Positions 1-6,234 of a stretch of 11,536 nucleotides of DNA are shown piece after piece. The notes below the pieces were generated by a model. The model worked only from the letters and a program-made list of their open reading frames with translations, had not been told where the DNA came from and made no database searches. Positions within the stretch are counted from its first letter, which is position 1. Each line of letters opens with the position of its first letter. The stretch is from an uncultured Collinsella sp. GTDB lineage: Bacteria > Actinomycetota > Coriobacteriia > Coriobacteriales > Coriobacteriaceae. Where the stretch lies: positions 1-11,536 of the forward strand of contig URTW01000049.1 in assembly GCA_900550815.1 (NCBI GenBank), in the 5' to 3' direction. The position numbers were made by a program, and so were the translations under genes.

Positions 1-452
1 GCTGTGCGGCATGCATCCAGGACTGCATCAAGCCCGGCTATGAGGCCTCGGCCGACGTGCTCAACTGTACGATCGCCTAGTATACGAAGGCCGGCGTCGA
101 CGGTCGCCCGAGCTTCCATATCTCGCTTGCCATGGATATCAGCCCCAACTGCGATTGCCATCCCGAAAACGACACGCCTATCGTCAACGATATCGGCATG
201 TTCGCGAGCTTCGACCCGGTCGCCATCGACCAGGCCTGCGCCGATGCCGTCATGGCATCCGAACCGCTGCCCAACACCGAGCTCACCGATAGCGCGGCCA
301 AGATGGAGCACAACCACGAGCATCTGGAGGGCGAGCAGGCCAAGGACCCCTTCTGCATCACGCATCCCGACACCGACTGGCGCACCTGTATCGCACACGC
401 CGAGAAGATCGGCCTGGGCACGAGAAAGTACGAGCTCATCGAGGTCAAATAG
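1..452 (+). pseudogene. DUF362 ferredoxin-like protein, 3' part, interrupted by an in-frame TAG
   Basis: The frame beginning at base 3 runs in from the left edge and ends at TAG 450-452. It opens with CAACIQDC, a CxxCxxxC cysteine set typical of a 4Fe-4S ferredoxin half-site. It continues through PSFHISLAMDISPNCDC and DIGMFASFDPVAIDQACADA, signature stretches of DUF362 proteins, which are probable iron-sulfur proteins of unknown reaction. An in-frame TAG at 78-80 lies between NCTIA and YTKAGVDG. From memory, family members carry a glutamate there, so a single G-to-T change of GAG would explain it. Sequence conservation continues unbroken on both sides, so this is one gene with a nonsense codon and not two genes. 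No ribosome-binding site precedes the ATG at 132, so restart there is unlikely. The family call is firm. Whether the gene is dead, suppressed or mis-sequenced is open. Confidence 0.8.
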
Positions 453-499
453 CGCCTAGCTATTGGACAAAATAAGCGCTTTTGTAGCGCAACGTTAGC

Positions 500-538
500 A
501 AAAGCCGCCCGTGAGCACAGCGCCCACGGGCGGCTTTT
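500..538. terminator. Bidirectional rho-independent terminator
   Basis: A perfect 14-bp stem (AAAAGCCGCCCGTG at 500-513, complement at 525-538) closes an 11-nt loop. The GC-rich core is flanked by A4 on one side and T4 on the other, so it can stop transcription from either direction. It lies 48 bp after the DUF362 gene, and on the minus strand it could also serve the convergent hydrolase gene. Confidence 0.85.
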
Positions 539-666
539 CGGAAGTATGCGGCAAATTTCGAGATCGCCGAGCACACGACATTTTTTGGCAACAAAACCCC
601 TGATAAATTGTTGGTAAAACTGCGGTCTGGTCGGCAGTTCCAGATTTTGCCGCATACTTCCGAAAA
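535..666. repeat. 132-bp inverted-repeat element with 21-bp perfect arms
   Basis: The left arm 535-555 (containing CGGAAGTATGCGGCAAA) is the exact reverse complement of 646-666. The 90-bp interior is more AT-rich than the genes around it, holds TTTTTTGGCAACAAAACCCC near 580-599, and shows no convincing coding frame. The left arm shares its first four T's with the terminator at 500-538. The element sits between the converging ends of the DUF362 and hydrolase genes. It could be a MITE-like repeat, a foldable RNA or a bidirectional transcription end. There is no transposase and no obvious target-site duplication. Confidence 0.7.
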
Positions 667-703
667 TAGGTGGTCAGATAAAGCCCCAGACGTTGCTTTT
701 TGC

Positions 704-1669
704 CTAAAAATACTCGTCGAGGAAGTCATCGACCGTGTTCCAGTAGAGCTCGGGGTCAACTTGCGCACTCTTGGCGTGGGTGGCGCCATGGATGGTGAGC
801 TTTTGCTTGACCTTGCTGGCGCACGCGTCGTAGTTTTGGTCGAGCATGTCGTACGGCACAAAGGTGTCCTGGTCGCCGTGGATAAACAGCATGGGAACCG
901 TCGCGTGTTTGAGTTGCTCCACACTGCTCGCCGTATGAAAGTCGTAGCCCGCGCGCACGTTGCACACCAAGTTTGCTACATCGAGCAAGGGAAAGCTGGG
1001 CAGGCCGAACACGTCCTTGAGCTGCAGAGAAAACTCGTCCCAAACACTCGTATAACCGCAGTCCTCGATAATGCACTTCACGTTTGCGGGCAGAGATTCT
1101 CCCGCCACGTTCATGGCGGTTGCCGCACCCATCGACTCGCCAAAGACCAGGATGCGCGCCTCGGGGTCAGCCTGAACAATTCGCTCGATCCATGCGACGA
1201 TGTCGAGGCGCTCGGGCCAGCCCATGCCGATATAGTCGCCGCCGGAGCGCTCGTGGGCGCGTGCGGCGGGTGCGAGTACGTTCATGCCGCGGTCGTGGAA
1301 TCGCTTGACGTATCGGGCCATACCGATGGGCTCGTTGGTATATCCATGCAGGCAGACGGCGTAGTCGTGCGTGCTCTCCGACGCAGCAAAATACCAGGCG
1401 GCAAGCTCGGTCCCGTCGTCCGCGGTGAGGCTCCTGCTCTCGCGGTTCTCTTTAAACCATGCCCGCGCCTCGGTATCCTCGGCATCCGGCTGCTCACCTT
1501 CTTTGTCGTTCTTGCTATCCTGCATCATCTTCATGGTGTATGGCGCGCGGGGATTCAGCGCGAAGTCAAACAGAAAGTTGCCGGCAAATCCGAGCAGTGC
1601 AACGACAACCACCAGTGCAACGATGCCGGCTATCTTGAGCTTTCGATGGGAACGTGCGTTTTGAGCCAT
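704..1669 (-). CDS. Membrane-anchored alpha/beta hydrolase (YqkD-like)
   Basis: This encodes 321 aa. Residues 1-10 are basic and residues 12-30 form one hydrophobic segment, so the protein is probably anchored with its catalytic domain outside the membrane. The fold's landmarks are in order: HG in CLHGY (108-109, oxyanion region), YIGMGWPERLDI (146-157, typical of YqkD-type hydrolases), the nucleophile elbow GESMG with Ser179, HGDQDTFVP with the likely acid Asp268, and HGATH with catalytic His298. The substrate cannot be told; an ester or peptide-like bond is likely. One oddity is that the usual D-x-RGHGxS stretch reads AARAHERSGG (135-144). The ATG at 1669 has AGGAG eight bases upstream. The gene faces away from the HlyIII gene and stands alone. 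Its promoter is at 1719-1747. Confidence 0.88.
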   Translation of the reverse strand: MAQNARSHRKLKIAGIVALVVVVALLGFAGNFLFDFALNPRAPYTMKMMQDSKNDKEGEQPDAEDTEARAWFKENRESRSLTADDGTELAAWYFAASESTHDYAVCLHGYTNEPIGMARYVKRFHDRGMNVLAPAARAHERSGGDYIGMGWPERLDIVAWIERIVQADPEARILVFGESMGAATAMNVAGESLPANVKCIIEDCGYTSVWDEFSLQLKDVFGLPSFPLLDVANLVCNVRAGYDFHTASSVEQLKHATVPMLFIHGDQDTFVPYDMLDQNYDACASKVKQKLTIHGATHAKSAQVDPELYWNTVDDFLDEYF

Positions 1670-1686
1670 GCGGTATTCTCCTATAA

Positions 1687-1748
1687 GATGTTAATACATC
1701 AACATTTAATGCAAGCGCATTATGGACGTTCGCCGTTGATGCGTCAAC
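1687..1748. promoter_or_regulatory. Three small palindromes over the hydrolase promoter (candidate operators)
   Basis: Three perfect dyads, each with a 4-base centre, lie in a row: GATGTtaatACATC (1687-1700), TAATGCaagcGCATTA (1707-1722) and GTTGAtgcgTCAAC (1735-1748). The third covers the -35 hexamer, the second overlaps the -10 hexamer, and the first lies just inside the transcript. The half-sites differ, so they need not bind one regulator. No regulator gene is adjacent. Confidence 0.45.
1719..1747 (-). promoter_or_regulatory. Sigma-70-type promoter of the alpha/beta hydrolase gene
   Basis: On the minus strand, TTGACG (1747-1742) is separated by 17 bp from CATAAT (1724-1719). Each hexamer matches consensus at five of six positions. 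Transcription would start near 1712, giving an untranslated leader of about 43 nt before the ATG at 1669. Confidence 0.75.
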
Positions 1749-1790
1749 AGACAAAGAATGGGTAAACAAAGGGTCACGTATAGTGCAAAT

Positions 1791-1820
1791 TTCGCACGTA
1801 CCCAGACGCTTTGATATAGT
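1791..1820 (+). promoter_or_regulatory. Putative promoter of the HlyIII-family gene
   Basis: TATAGT at 1815-1820 lies 18 bp after TTCGCA (1791-1796, four of six matches to the -35 consensus). It is about 36 bp ahead of the ATG at 1856. A second TATAGT at 1779-1784 has no recognisable -35 box. Confidence 0.5.
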
Positions 1821-1855
1821 GTTGAGAACTCTTTACGTTGGAGGATGTAACCGGC

Positions 1856-2539
1856 ATGTCCGATTCGAGCGACAGTTCTAAGCCGCGACCCAAGACCGCG
1901 GCCGTTCCACACTACACAGTGGGCGAGGAGATCATGAACTCCGTCACCCATGGTGTCGGCTGCCTGCTGGGTATCGCGGGCCTGGTGCTCCTGATCGTAT
2001 TCGCCGCCCTGCGCGGCGGAGGCCCGGCCCATATGGCCGCGGCGATTGTCTATGGCGTCAGCATTATCCTCGAATACCTAGCCTCCACGCTCTACCACGC
2101 GATTCAGCCCGCGCGCGCCAAGCACGTGTTTCGCATCATCGACCACAGCTGTATCTACCTGCTCATAGCCGGCAGCTATACGCCGTTTTGCCTCATCACG
2201 CTCGCAAACGACGGCGGCGCTGTGCTGTTCTTTGCCGTATGGGCCATCGCCATCATCGGCATCGCCCTCGAGTGCTTCCTACGCGAGCGCCAGCCGCATT
2301 GGGTAAGCGGCCTGGTCTACCTGCTGATGGGCTGGCTCGTTGTCTTTAAGCTGCCCGAACTTGTTGCGCTGCTCAACCCCGTGGCACTTGCCCTGCTCGC
2401 CGTCGGCGGCGTGTGCTACACCGCGGGCGTGCCGTTCTATATCGCCAAAAACGTGCGCTATCTGCACAGCGTGTTTCACCTGTGGGTGCTCGCCGGCAGC
2501 ATCTTCCAGTTCATGGCGGTGATCCTCTTCGTAATCTAG
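1856..2539 (+). CDS. HlyIII/PAQR-family integral membrane protein
   Basis: This encodes 227 aa with a Ser/Lys-rich tail of about 20 residues and then roughly seven hydrophobic segments. HlyIII/PAQR signatures run in order: EEIMNSVTHGVG (24-35), STLYH with His81, DHSCIYLLIAGSYTP (96-110), YTAGVPFY (188-195) and HSVFH with His204 and His208. In adiponectin-receptor relatives the equivalents of these three histidines bind zinc in a hydrolase-like site. The bacterial role is unsettled, and the name hemolysin III is historical. After HSVFHLWVLAGS the sequence reads IFQF, where many homologues have a further histidine before Phe. The ATG at 1856 is preferred because GGAGG (1840-1844) lies upstream; an in-frame TTG at 1838 would overlap that site. 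No terminator is evident before the CNNM gene 110 bp downstream. Confidence 0.92.
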   Translation: MSDSSDSSKPRPKTAAVPHYTVGEEIMNSVTHGVGCLLGIAGLVLLIVFAALRGGGPAHMAAAIVYGVSIILEYLASTLYHAIQPARAKHVFRIIDHSCIYLLIAGSYTPFCLITLANDGGAVLFFAVWAIAIIGIALECFLRERQPHWVSGLVYLLMGWLVVFKLPELVALLNPVALALLAVGGVCYTAGVPFYIAKNVRYLHSVFHLWVLAGSIFQFMAVILFVI

Positions 2540-2649
2540 CGACCACGCCTGCGCGCCCGCGTTCTCGTTTGGGCGCCGGTGCAATTGCCGTATCCGCCAT
2601 CAACGTTTTAACCTGACGTCCCGAATCTTGGAGGTTCGAGAAACTCCCG

Positions 2650-4023
2650 ATGGACATAACCATCTCCCTTATCACCACCCTCGTTTTGACCCTCATCAAC
2701 GGCTACTTCTCTATGTCCGAGATGGCGCTCACCACGGCCAAGCGCGCCGTGTTGGAGCACGAGGCCGAGGAAGGCGACAAGCGCGCCGAGCGTGCCATTA
2801 AGCTGGCTGCCGACTCCGACCAGCTGCTCGCCACCATCCAGGTTGCCATTACGCTCGTGGGCTTCGCCTCGTCCGCCGTCGCCTCGACGAGTCTGTCCGA
2901 CCCGCTCGCCACGTGGCTCATGAGCTTTGGCATCGCGCCGCTCTCCGCCATCGCGCGCGGCCTGGCGCCGGTCATCATCACCGTCGCGGTCGCCTTCGTG
3001 TCCATCGTGATCGGCGAGCTCGTCCCCAAGCGCATCGGCCTGGCCAATGCCGAGGGCGTGTCCAAGCAGGTCGTGGGCCCGCTTTCCGTGTTCCAAAAGA
3101 TCGCCCGTCCGCTCGTGTGGCTGACCGGTGCTTGCTCCGATGGCCTGGCCCGCATCCTGCGCATCAAGAGTGCCGACGACCGCCAGAACGTCTCGGAAGA
3201 AGAGATCAAGTACATGGTCTCGGAGCAGGACGACCTGCTCGACGAGGAAAAGCGCATGATCCACGAGATCTTCGACCTAGGCGACACCGTTGCCCGCGAG
3301 GTCATGGTGCCGCGCGTGGACACCACCATGTGCGAGGACGACGAGACGGTCGCCGACGTGTTGTCCACCATGCGCCAGACCGGCTTCAGCCGCATCCCCG
3401 TCTATCACGAGGATCCCGACAACGTCGCCGGCATTGCGCACATCAAGGACCTGATCCAACCCGCGCTCGACGGCAAGGGTGACCAGCCCATCGCCGGCTT
3501 TTTGCGCGACGCCACCTTTGTGCCCGACACCAAGGACATCCTGCCGCTACTGTCCGAGATGCAGACCTCGCACGACCAGATCGTGGTGGTCGTGGACGAG
3601 TACGGCGGCACGGCCGGCATTATCACCATCGAGGATATCGTCGAGGAGATTGTCGGCGAGATCGAAGATGAATTCGACCCCGACAACAAGTATCTCACGC
3701 GCCTTTCGCGTCGCGAGTGGCTCGTTGATGGGCGTTTTTCGTGCGATGACGCGATTGAGCTTGGTTGGCCGCTCGAGGAAAGCGATGATTATGAGACCAT
3801 CGCCGGCTGGATTTTGGAGCTTTGCGACTCGGTGCCCGACATCGGAGAGGTGTTTGAGGTCGCGGGGTACAAGTTTAAAGTGCAGTCGATGCGTGGCCAG
3901 CGCATCTCGCTCATTCGCGTGATCGCTCCGGCCGAAACCGATAAGAAGGATTCCGAGTCTTCGGTAGACGAGCCGACGACGTCGGGTGCGGGTTCCGCGA
4001 ATCCGCACGACGGCGACGAGTAG
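2650..4023 (+). CDS. CNNM/CorC (HlyC-type) membrane protein with CBS pair
   Basis: This encodes 457 aa with the full domain order of the CNNM/CorC family. An N-terminal membrane domain (about 1-170) contains NGYFSMSEMALTTAKRAVLE and GELVPKRIGLANAE. CBS motif 1 is around 215-275 (REVMVPRVDTTM) and CBS motif 2 around 285-340 (VVVVDEYGGTAGIITIEDI). A CorC/HlyC C-terminal domain follows (about 350-425), then an acidic, hydrophilic tail. Relatives move or help export Mg2+ and Co2+, with CBS domains sensing Mg-ATP, so Mg2+ efflux is the best inference; hemolysin is a legacy label. GGAGG (2630-2634) lies 15 bases before the ATG, longer than usual, but the protein starts where the family does. The TAG stop is followed in frame by four more codons (DKEE) and another TAG at 4036-4038. 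Confidence 0.92.
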   Translation: MDITISLITTLVLTLINGYFSMSEMALTTAKRAVLEHEAEEGDKRAERAIKLAADSDQLLATIQVAITLVGFASSAVASTSLSDPLATWLMSFGIAPLSAIARGLAPVIITVAVAFVSIVIGELVPKRIGLANAEGVSKQVVGPLSVFQKIARPLVWLTGACSDGLARILRIKSADDRQNVSEEEIKYMVSEQDDLLDEEKRMIHEIFDLGDTVAREVMVPRVDTTMCEDDETVADVLSTMRQTGFSRIPVYHEDPDNVAGIAHIKDLIQPALDGKGDQPIAGFLRDATFVPDTKDILPLLSEMQTSHDQIVVVVDEYGGTAGIITIEDIVEEIVGEIEDEFDPDNKYLTRLSRREWLVDGRFSCDDAIELGWPLEESDDYETIAGWILELCDSVPDIGEVFEVAGYKFKVQSMRGQRISLIRVIAPAETDKKDSESSVDEPTTSGAGSANPHDGDE

Positions 4024-4047
4024 GACAAGGAAGAGTAGGGGAGAGTT

Positions 4048-4881
4048 ATGGCAGGCCTGTTCAACATCCTTAAGGTCACCGTCAGCGAGGACAAGATCTG
4101 CGCGCACGTGCTGGTGAACCCCGGCATGCCGCTCATGACCTCGGAGGATATCGAGGCTACGGCGCGCGTGTATTACCTGGTGCCGGCGATTGCCAAGCAC
4201 CTGTGCCTGGGTGATTCCGGTCGCGAGTTCCAGGACTGCATGGGCCAGACCGAGCTTTGCCATCTGCTTGAGCATGTGACGGTCGAGCTCATGAACGAGA
4301 CCGGTCTTGCCGGTAGCATCTCGTGCGGCCGCACGCGCGTAAGCGAGCACGACGAGCGCGTCTTTGAGGTTGAGCTTTCGTGCCCCGACGACGCGCTGGC
4401 CATCGGTGCGCTGTCTTCGGCTACCTTTATGATGGACTGGGCCTATCTGCACGCCGACCAGCCTGCCCCCGACGTGGAGGGCACGGTCGCGGGCCTGCGC
4501 AACCTGGTGCTGGGCATGCGCGCCGAGGCCGAGGGCAAGGATCCTCACGAGGCCGTCGCCGCTGCGAACGGCGAAGATGCTGCCGAGGACGAGGGCGCTG
4601 ACGAGGGCGATGCGCCGGTCGACGCCGAGCCCGTTTCCGATGCGACCGCCGAGCCCGTTCCCACCGAGCCCCAGGGTGTCCCCAACTTTGACGACGAGCC
4701 CCAGGTGGCGATTGATACCGAGGGCGCGGTTGCCGAGAACCACGAGGCCTCCGCTGCCGTCTTTGGCGGTGCGGCGACGGTTCCGGCAGGACCTGCGCAT
4801 GAGGGCGGTCTGCCGCTCGTGGACGGCGCCGGCGAGGACCCGGGTGCCACGGTGGCCATGCCGGCTATGCCCCAGGAGTAG
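4048..4881 (+). CDS. Stand-alone cyanophycin-synthetase N-domain-like protein with HxxEH motif and acidic tail
   Basis: This encodes 277 aa. Residues 1-160 resemble the N-terminal domain of cyanophycin synthetase (CphA1), compared from memory. Matching points are VPAIAKHLC (45-53), the block HLLEHVTVELMNETG (72-86), CGRTR (93-97) and the strand RVFEVELSC (104-112). In many CphA1 enzymes this domain holds a cryptic metallopeptidase-like site. HLLEH (His72, Glu75, His76) with nearby Glu80 has the right form for a zinc site. The ATP-grasp and Mur-ligase-like domains of CphA1 are absent, so it cannot make cyanophycin. Residues 160-277 are low complexity and rich in Glu, Asp, Ala and Pro. GGGGAG (4038-4043) precedes the ATG by 4 bases, and the CNNM stop is 24 bp upstream, so the two are probably co-transcribed. 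There is no signal peptide, so it is likely cytoplasmic. The function is unknown. Confidence 0.75.
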   Translation: MAGLFNILKVTVSEDKICAHVLVNPGMPLMTSEDIEATARVYYLVPAIAKHLCLGDSGREFQDCMGQTELCHLLEHVTVELMNETGLAGSISCGRTRVSEHDERVFEVELSCPDDALAIGALSSATFMMDWAYLHADQPAPDVEGTVAGLRNLVLGMRAEAEGKDPHEAVAAANGEDAAEDEGADEGDAPVDAEPVSDATAEPVPTEPQGVPNFDDEPQVAIDTEGAVAENHEASAAVFGGAATVPAGPAHEGGLPLVDGAGEDPGATVAMPAMPQE

Positions 4882-4960
4882 GCCTAGGCGTTTATCACCA
4901 TCACATACCTGCGCCTTTGCCGTACGCAGATGAGCGGAGCGGCAAGTGATGCGCTGCGGG

Positions 4961-5002
4961 TATAATGGACAGCATTCAAACGGTGGGCACCGACGTGCCC
5001 GC
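4961..5002 (+). promoter_or_regulatory. TATAAT box and leader hairpin before the YtxH-like gene
   Basis: A perfect TATAAT at 4961-4966 has no clear -35 box, so the promoter call is moderate. The short leader contains a dyad, GTGGGCAC (4983-4990) with GTGCCCGC (4995-5002), loop CGAC, including one G-U pair. It ends one base before the ribosome-binding site AGGAGAGG (5003-5010), where it could affect ribosome access. Confidence 0.5.
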
Positions 5003-5017
5003 AGGAGAGGAATGATC

Positions 5018-5407
5018 ATGGGTAAGACTTTCAGCTTTGTCTCCGGCGCACTTTTTGGTGCCGCTGCCGGCGCTATTGTCGGCGTTGCTCTGGCCCCGCG
5101 CTCGGGCGCCGAGACCCGCGCCATGGCTGCCGATATCGCCAACGACGCCTGGGACAATATGCGCGACACCTACGAGCACAGCGCCGAGGAGGCCCGTGCT
5201 GCGGTGAATGACTTTGGCCCGATGGTCGACGCCAAGACCGACGACCTGCGCGCCAAGGTCGACCTGGCCCGCGAGCGCATGGACCAGCTGCGCGAGCAGC
5301 TCAACGACGCCATTTCGGGCGGCAACGTGACGCCTGCCGCCGACGTCGTGGTCGAGAACGCCGTCGAGGCTGATACCGAGGCTGCGGAGCCCTCGACCGA
5401 GGCATAA
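5018..5407 (+). CDS. YtxH-like membrane-anchored small protein
   Basis: This encodes 129 aa. Residues 5-26 form a glycine/alanine-rich hydrophobic segment (FSFVSGALFGAAAGAIVGVA) followed by LAPRSGAETR, the GALxGAxxGxxxALLxAPxSGxETR pattern of YtxH/GvpP-like proteins. Residues 35-100 are charged and probably helical or coiled coil, and the last 25 residues are acidic. Family members are small envelope-associated proteins, often stress-linked, without a defined reaction. The ATG at 5018 is chosen over the one at 5012 because the ribosome-binding site ends at 5010, which leaves 7 bases. The stop overlaps the start of the next gene as TAATG, so the two products are probably made together. Confidence 0.85.
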   Translation: MGKTFSFVSGALFGAAAGAIVGVALAPRSGAETRAMAADIANDAWDNMRDTYEHSAEEARAAVNDFGPMVDAKTDDLRAKVDLARERMDQLREQLNDAISGGNVTPAADVVVENAVEADTEAAEPSTEA

Positions 5408-6162
5408 TGCGCGCCGGGGATTTTGTCGGCGCCAAGATCTATCGCAAGCCTACCGAGGACAAGCGCACCAAAAAGGACGGCACACCGCGCAGCCCTAAAA
5501 AGCTCGGAAAGATTCACTTTCCGGTCTTTACCCCGGGCGGTACGCGCGTGGTCGGCTTTATGGTCCGCCAGTCCGATATCGCGGGCATGATCGAGCGTCC
5601 CGACCGATTCGTAGCGCTCGACGCCATTGGTGTCTACGAGGGCGCCATTGCGGTCGATGACGTCAAGGACACGTACGATGCCGCCGCCGCCAAGCGCCTC
5701 GACATCAACCTGGACGATTGCATCATCTGGGTCGGTATGGACGTGCGCACGGAATCGGGCGACGTCGTGGGCTATTGCTCGGACGTTGAGTTCAAGCCAC
5801 GCTCGGGCATCGTGCAGGCATTCTATGTGACCGCCGGTGCTGCTTCGAGTGTTTTGGTTGGTGACACGCAGGTGCCGCCGACGATGCTGCGCGGCTACGA
5901 GAACGGCGCGATGGTCGTCTCGGACGAGGCCAAGTCGCTCGGGTATTCGGGCGGCGCCGCCGCAAAGGCTGCCGAGGCAAGCGTCGTGGTGGGCGATAAG
6001 GTCAAGAAGGGCGCCAAGGTGCTCGATGACAAGGGATCGGTTGCCGTGGACAAGGGCAGTCGCGCACTGGGCAAGCAGCTCGGCAAGACGCGCGGCATGT
6101 TCAAGGCCTTTAAGGACGAATACCAAAAGGCGAGCGGAGGCTCGTCAAAAGCTACAAAATAG
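5407..6162 (+). CDS. PRC-barrel domain protein
   Basis: This encodes 251 aa starting at an ATG that shares one base with the preceding TAA, so it is translationally coupled to the YtxH-like gene. After a basic N-terminus (residues 10-33) there appear to be two PRC-barrel-like units. One is around 34-82 (LGKIHFPVFTPGGTRVVGFMV) and one around 106-172, with the typical DVRTESGDVVGYCSDVEF. A Lys/Ala-rich, helix-prone tail follows (175-251). PRC barrels are small beta domains, found for example in RimM and the photosynthetic reaction-centre H subunit, that usually bind RNA or protein partners. No catalytic residues are evident and the specific role is unknown. A similar fold seems to form the front of the MgtE-like protein further along. 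Confidence 0.75.
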   Translation: MRAGDFVGAKIYRKPTEDKRTKKDGTPRSPKKLGKIHFPVFTPGGTRVVGFMVRQSDIAGMIERPDRFVALDAIGVYEGAIAVDDVKDTYDAAAAKRLDINLDDCIIWVGMDVRTESGDVVGYCSDVEFKPRSGIVQAFYVTAGAASSVLVGDTQVPPTMLRGYENGAMVVSDEAKSLGYSGGAAAKAAEASVVVGDKVKKGAKVLDDKGSVAVDKGSRALGKQLGKTRGMFKAFKDEYQKASGGSSKATK

Positions 6163-6183
6163 CGACGTACCAAATGATGGGAG

Positions 6184-6213
6184 GCAAGCCGGAGACCTGT
6201 TGCTCCGGCTTGC
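6184..6213 (+). terminator. Terminator-like hairpin after the PRC-barrel gene
   Basis: A perfect 11-bp stem, GCAAGCCGGAG (6184-6194) with CTCCGGCTTGC (6203-6213), closes the 8-base loop ACCTGTTG. The following tract TGTGTTTAT is only moderately T-rich, so termination may be incomplete. It separates the YtxH/PRC pair from the deacetylase-like gene. Confidence 0.7.
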
Positions 6214-6234
6214 TGTGTTTATGGGGGAGGGCAC

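Noticed and set aside
608..1765. 385-codon open frame on the plus strand
   Set aside because: It lies antisense to the alpha/beta hydrolase, whose catalytic motifs, start and promoter are clear on the minus strand.
2630..2647. Hairpin GGAG...CTCC hiding the ribosome-binding site of the CNNM gene
   Set aside because: Only four pairs plus an interrupted two, so it is too weak to claim regulation.
4917..4945. TTGCCG/CGGCAA hairpin as a terminator of the CphA1-N-like gene
   Set aside because: Six-base arms with a 17-base loop and no T-tract are not a convincing terminator.
3547..5169. 540-codon open frame on the minus strand
   Set aside because: It runs antisense to the CNNM, CphA1-N-like and YtxH-like genes, has no recognisable motif and is the usual mirror frame of high-GC coding DNA.
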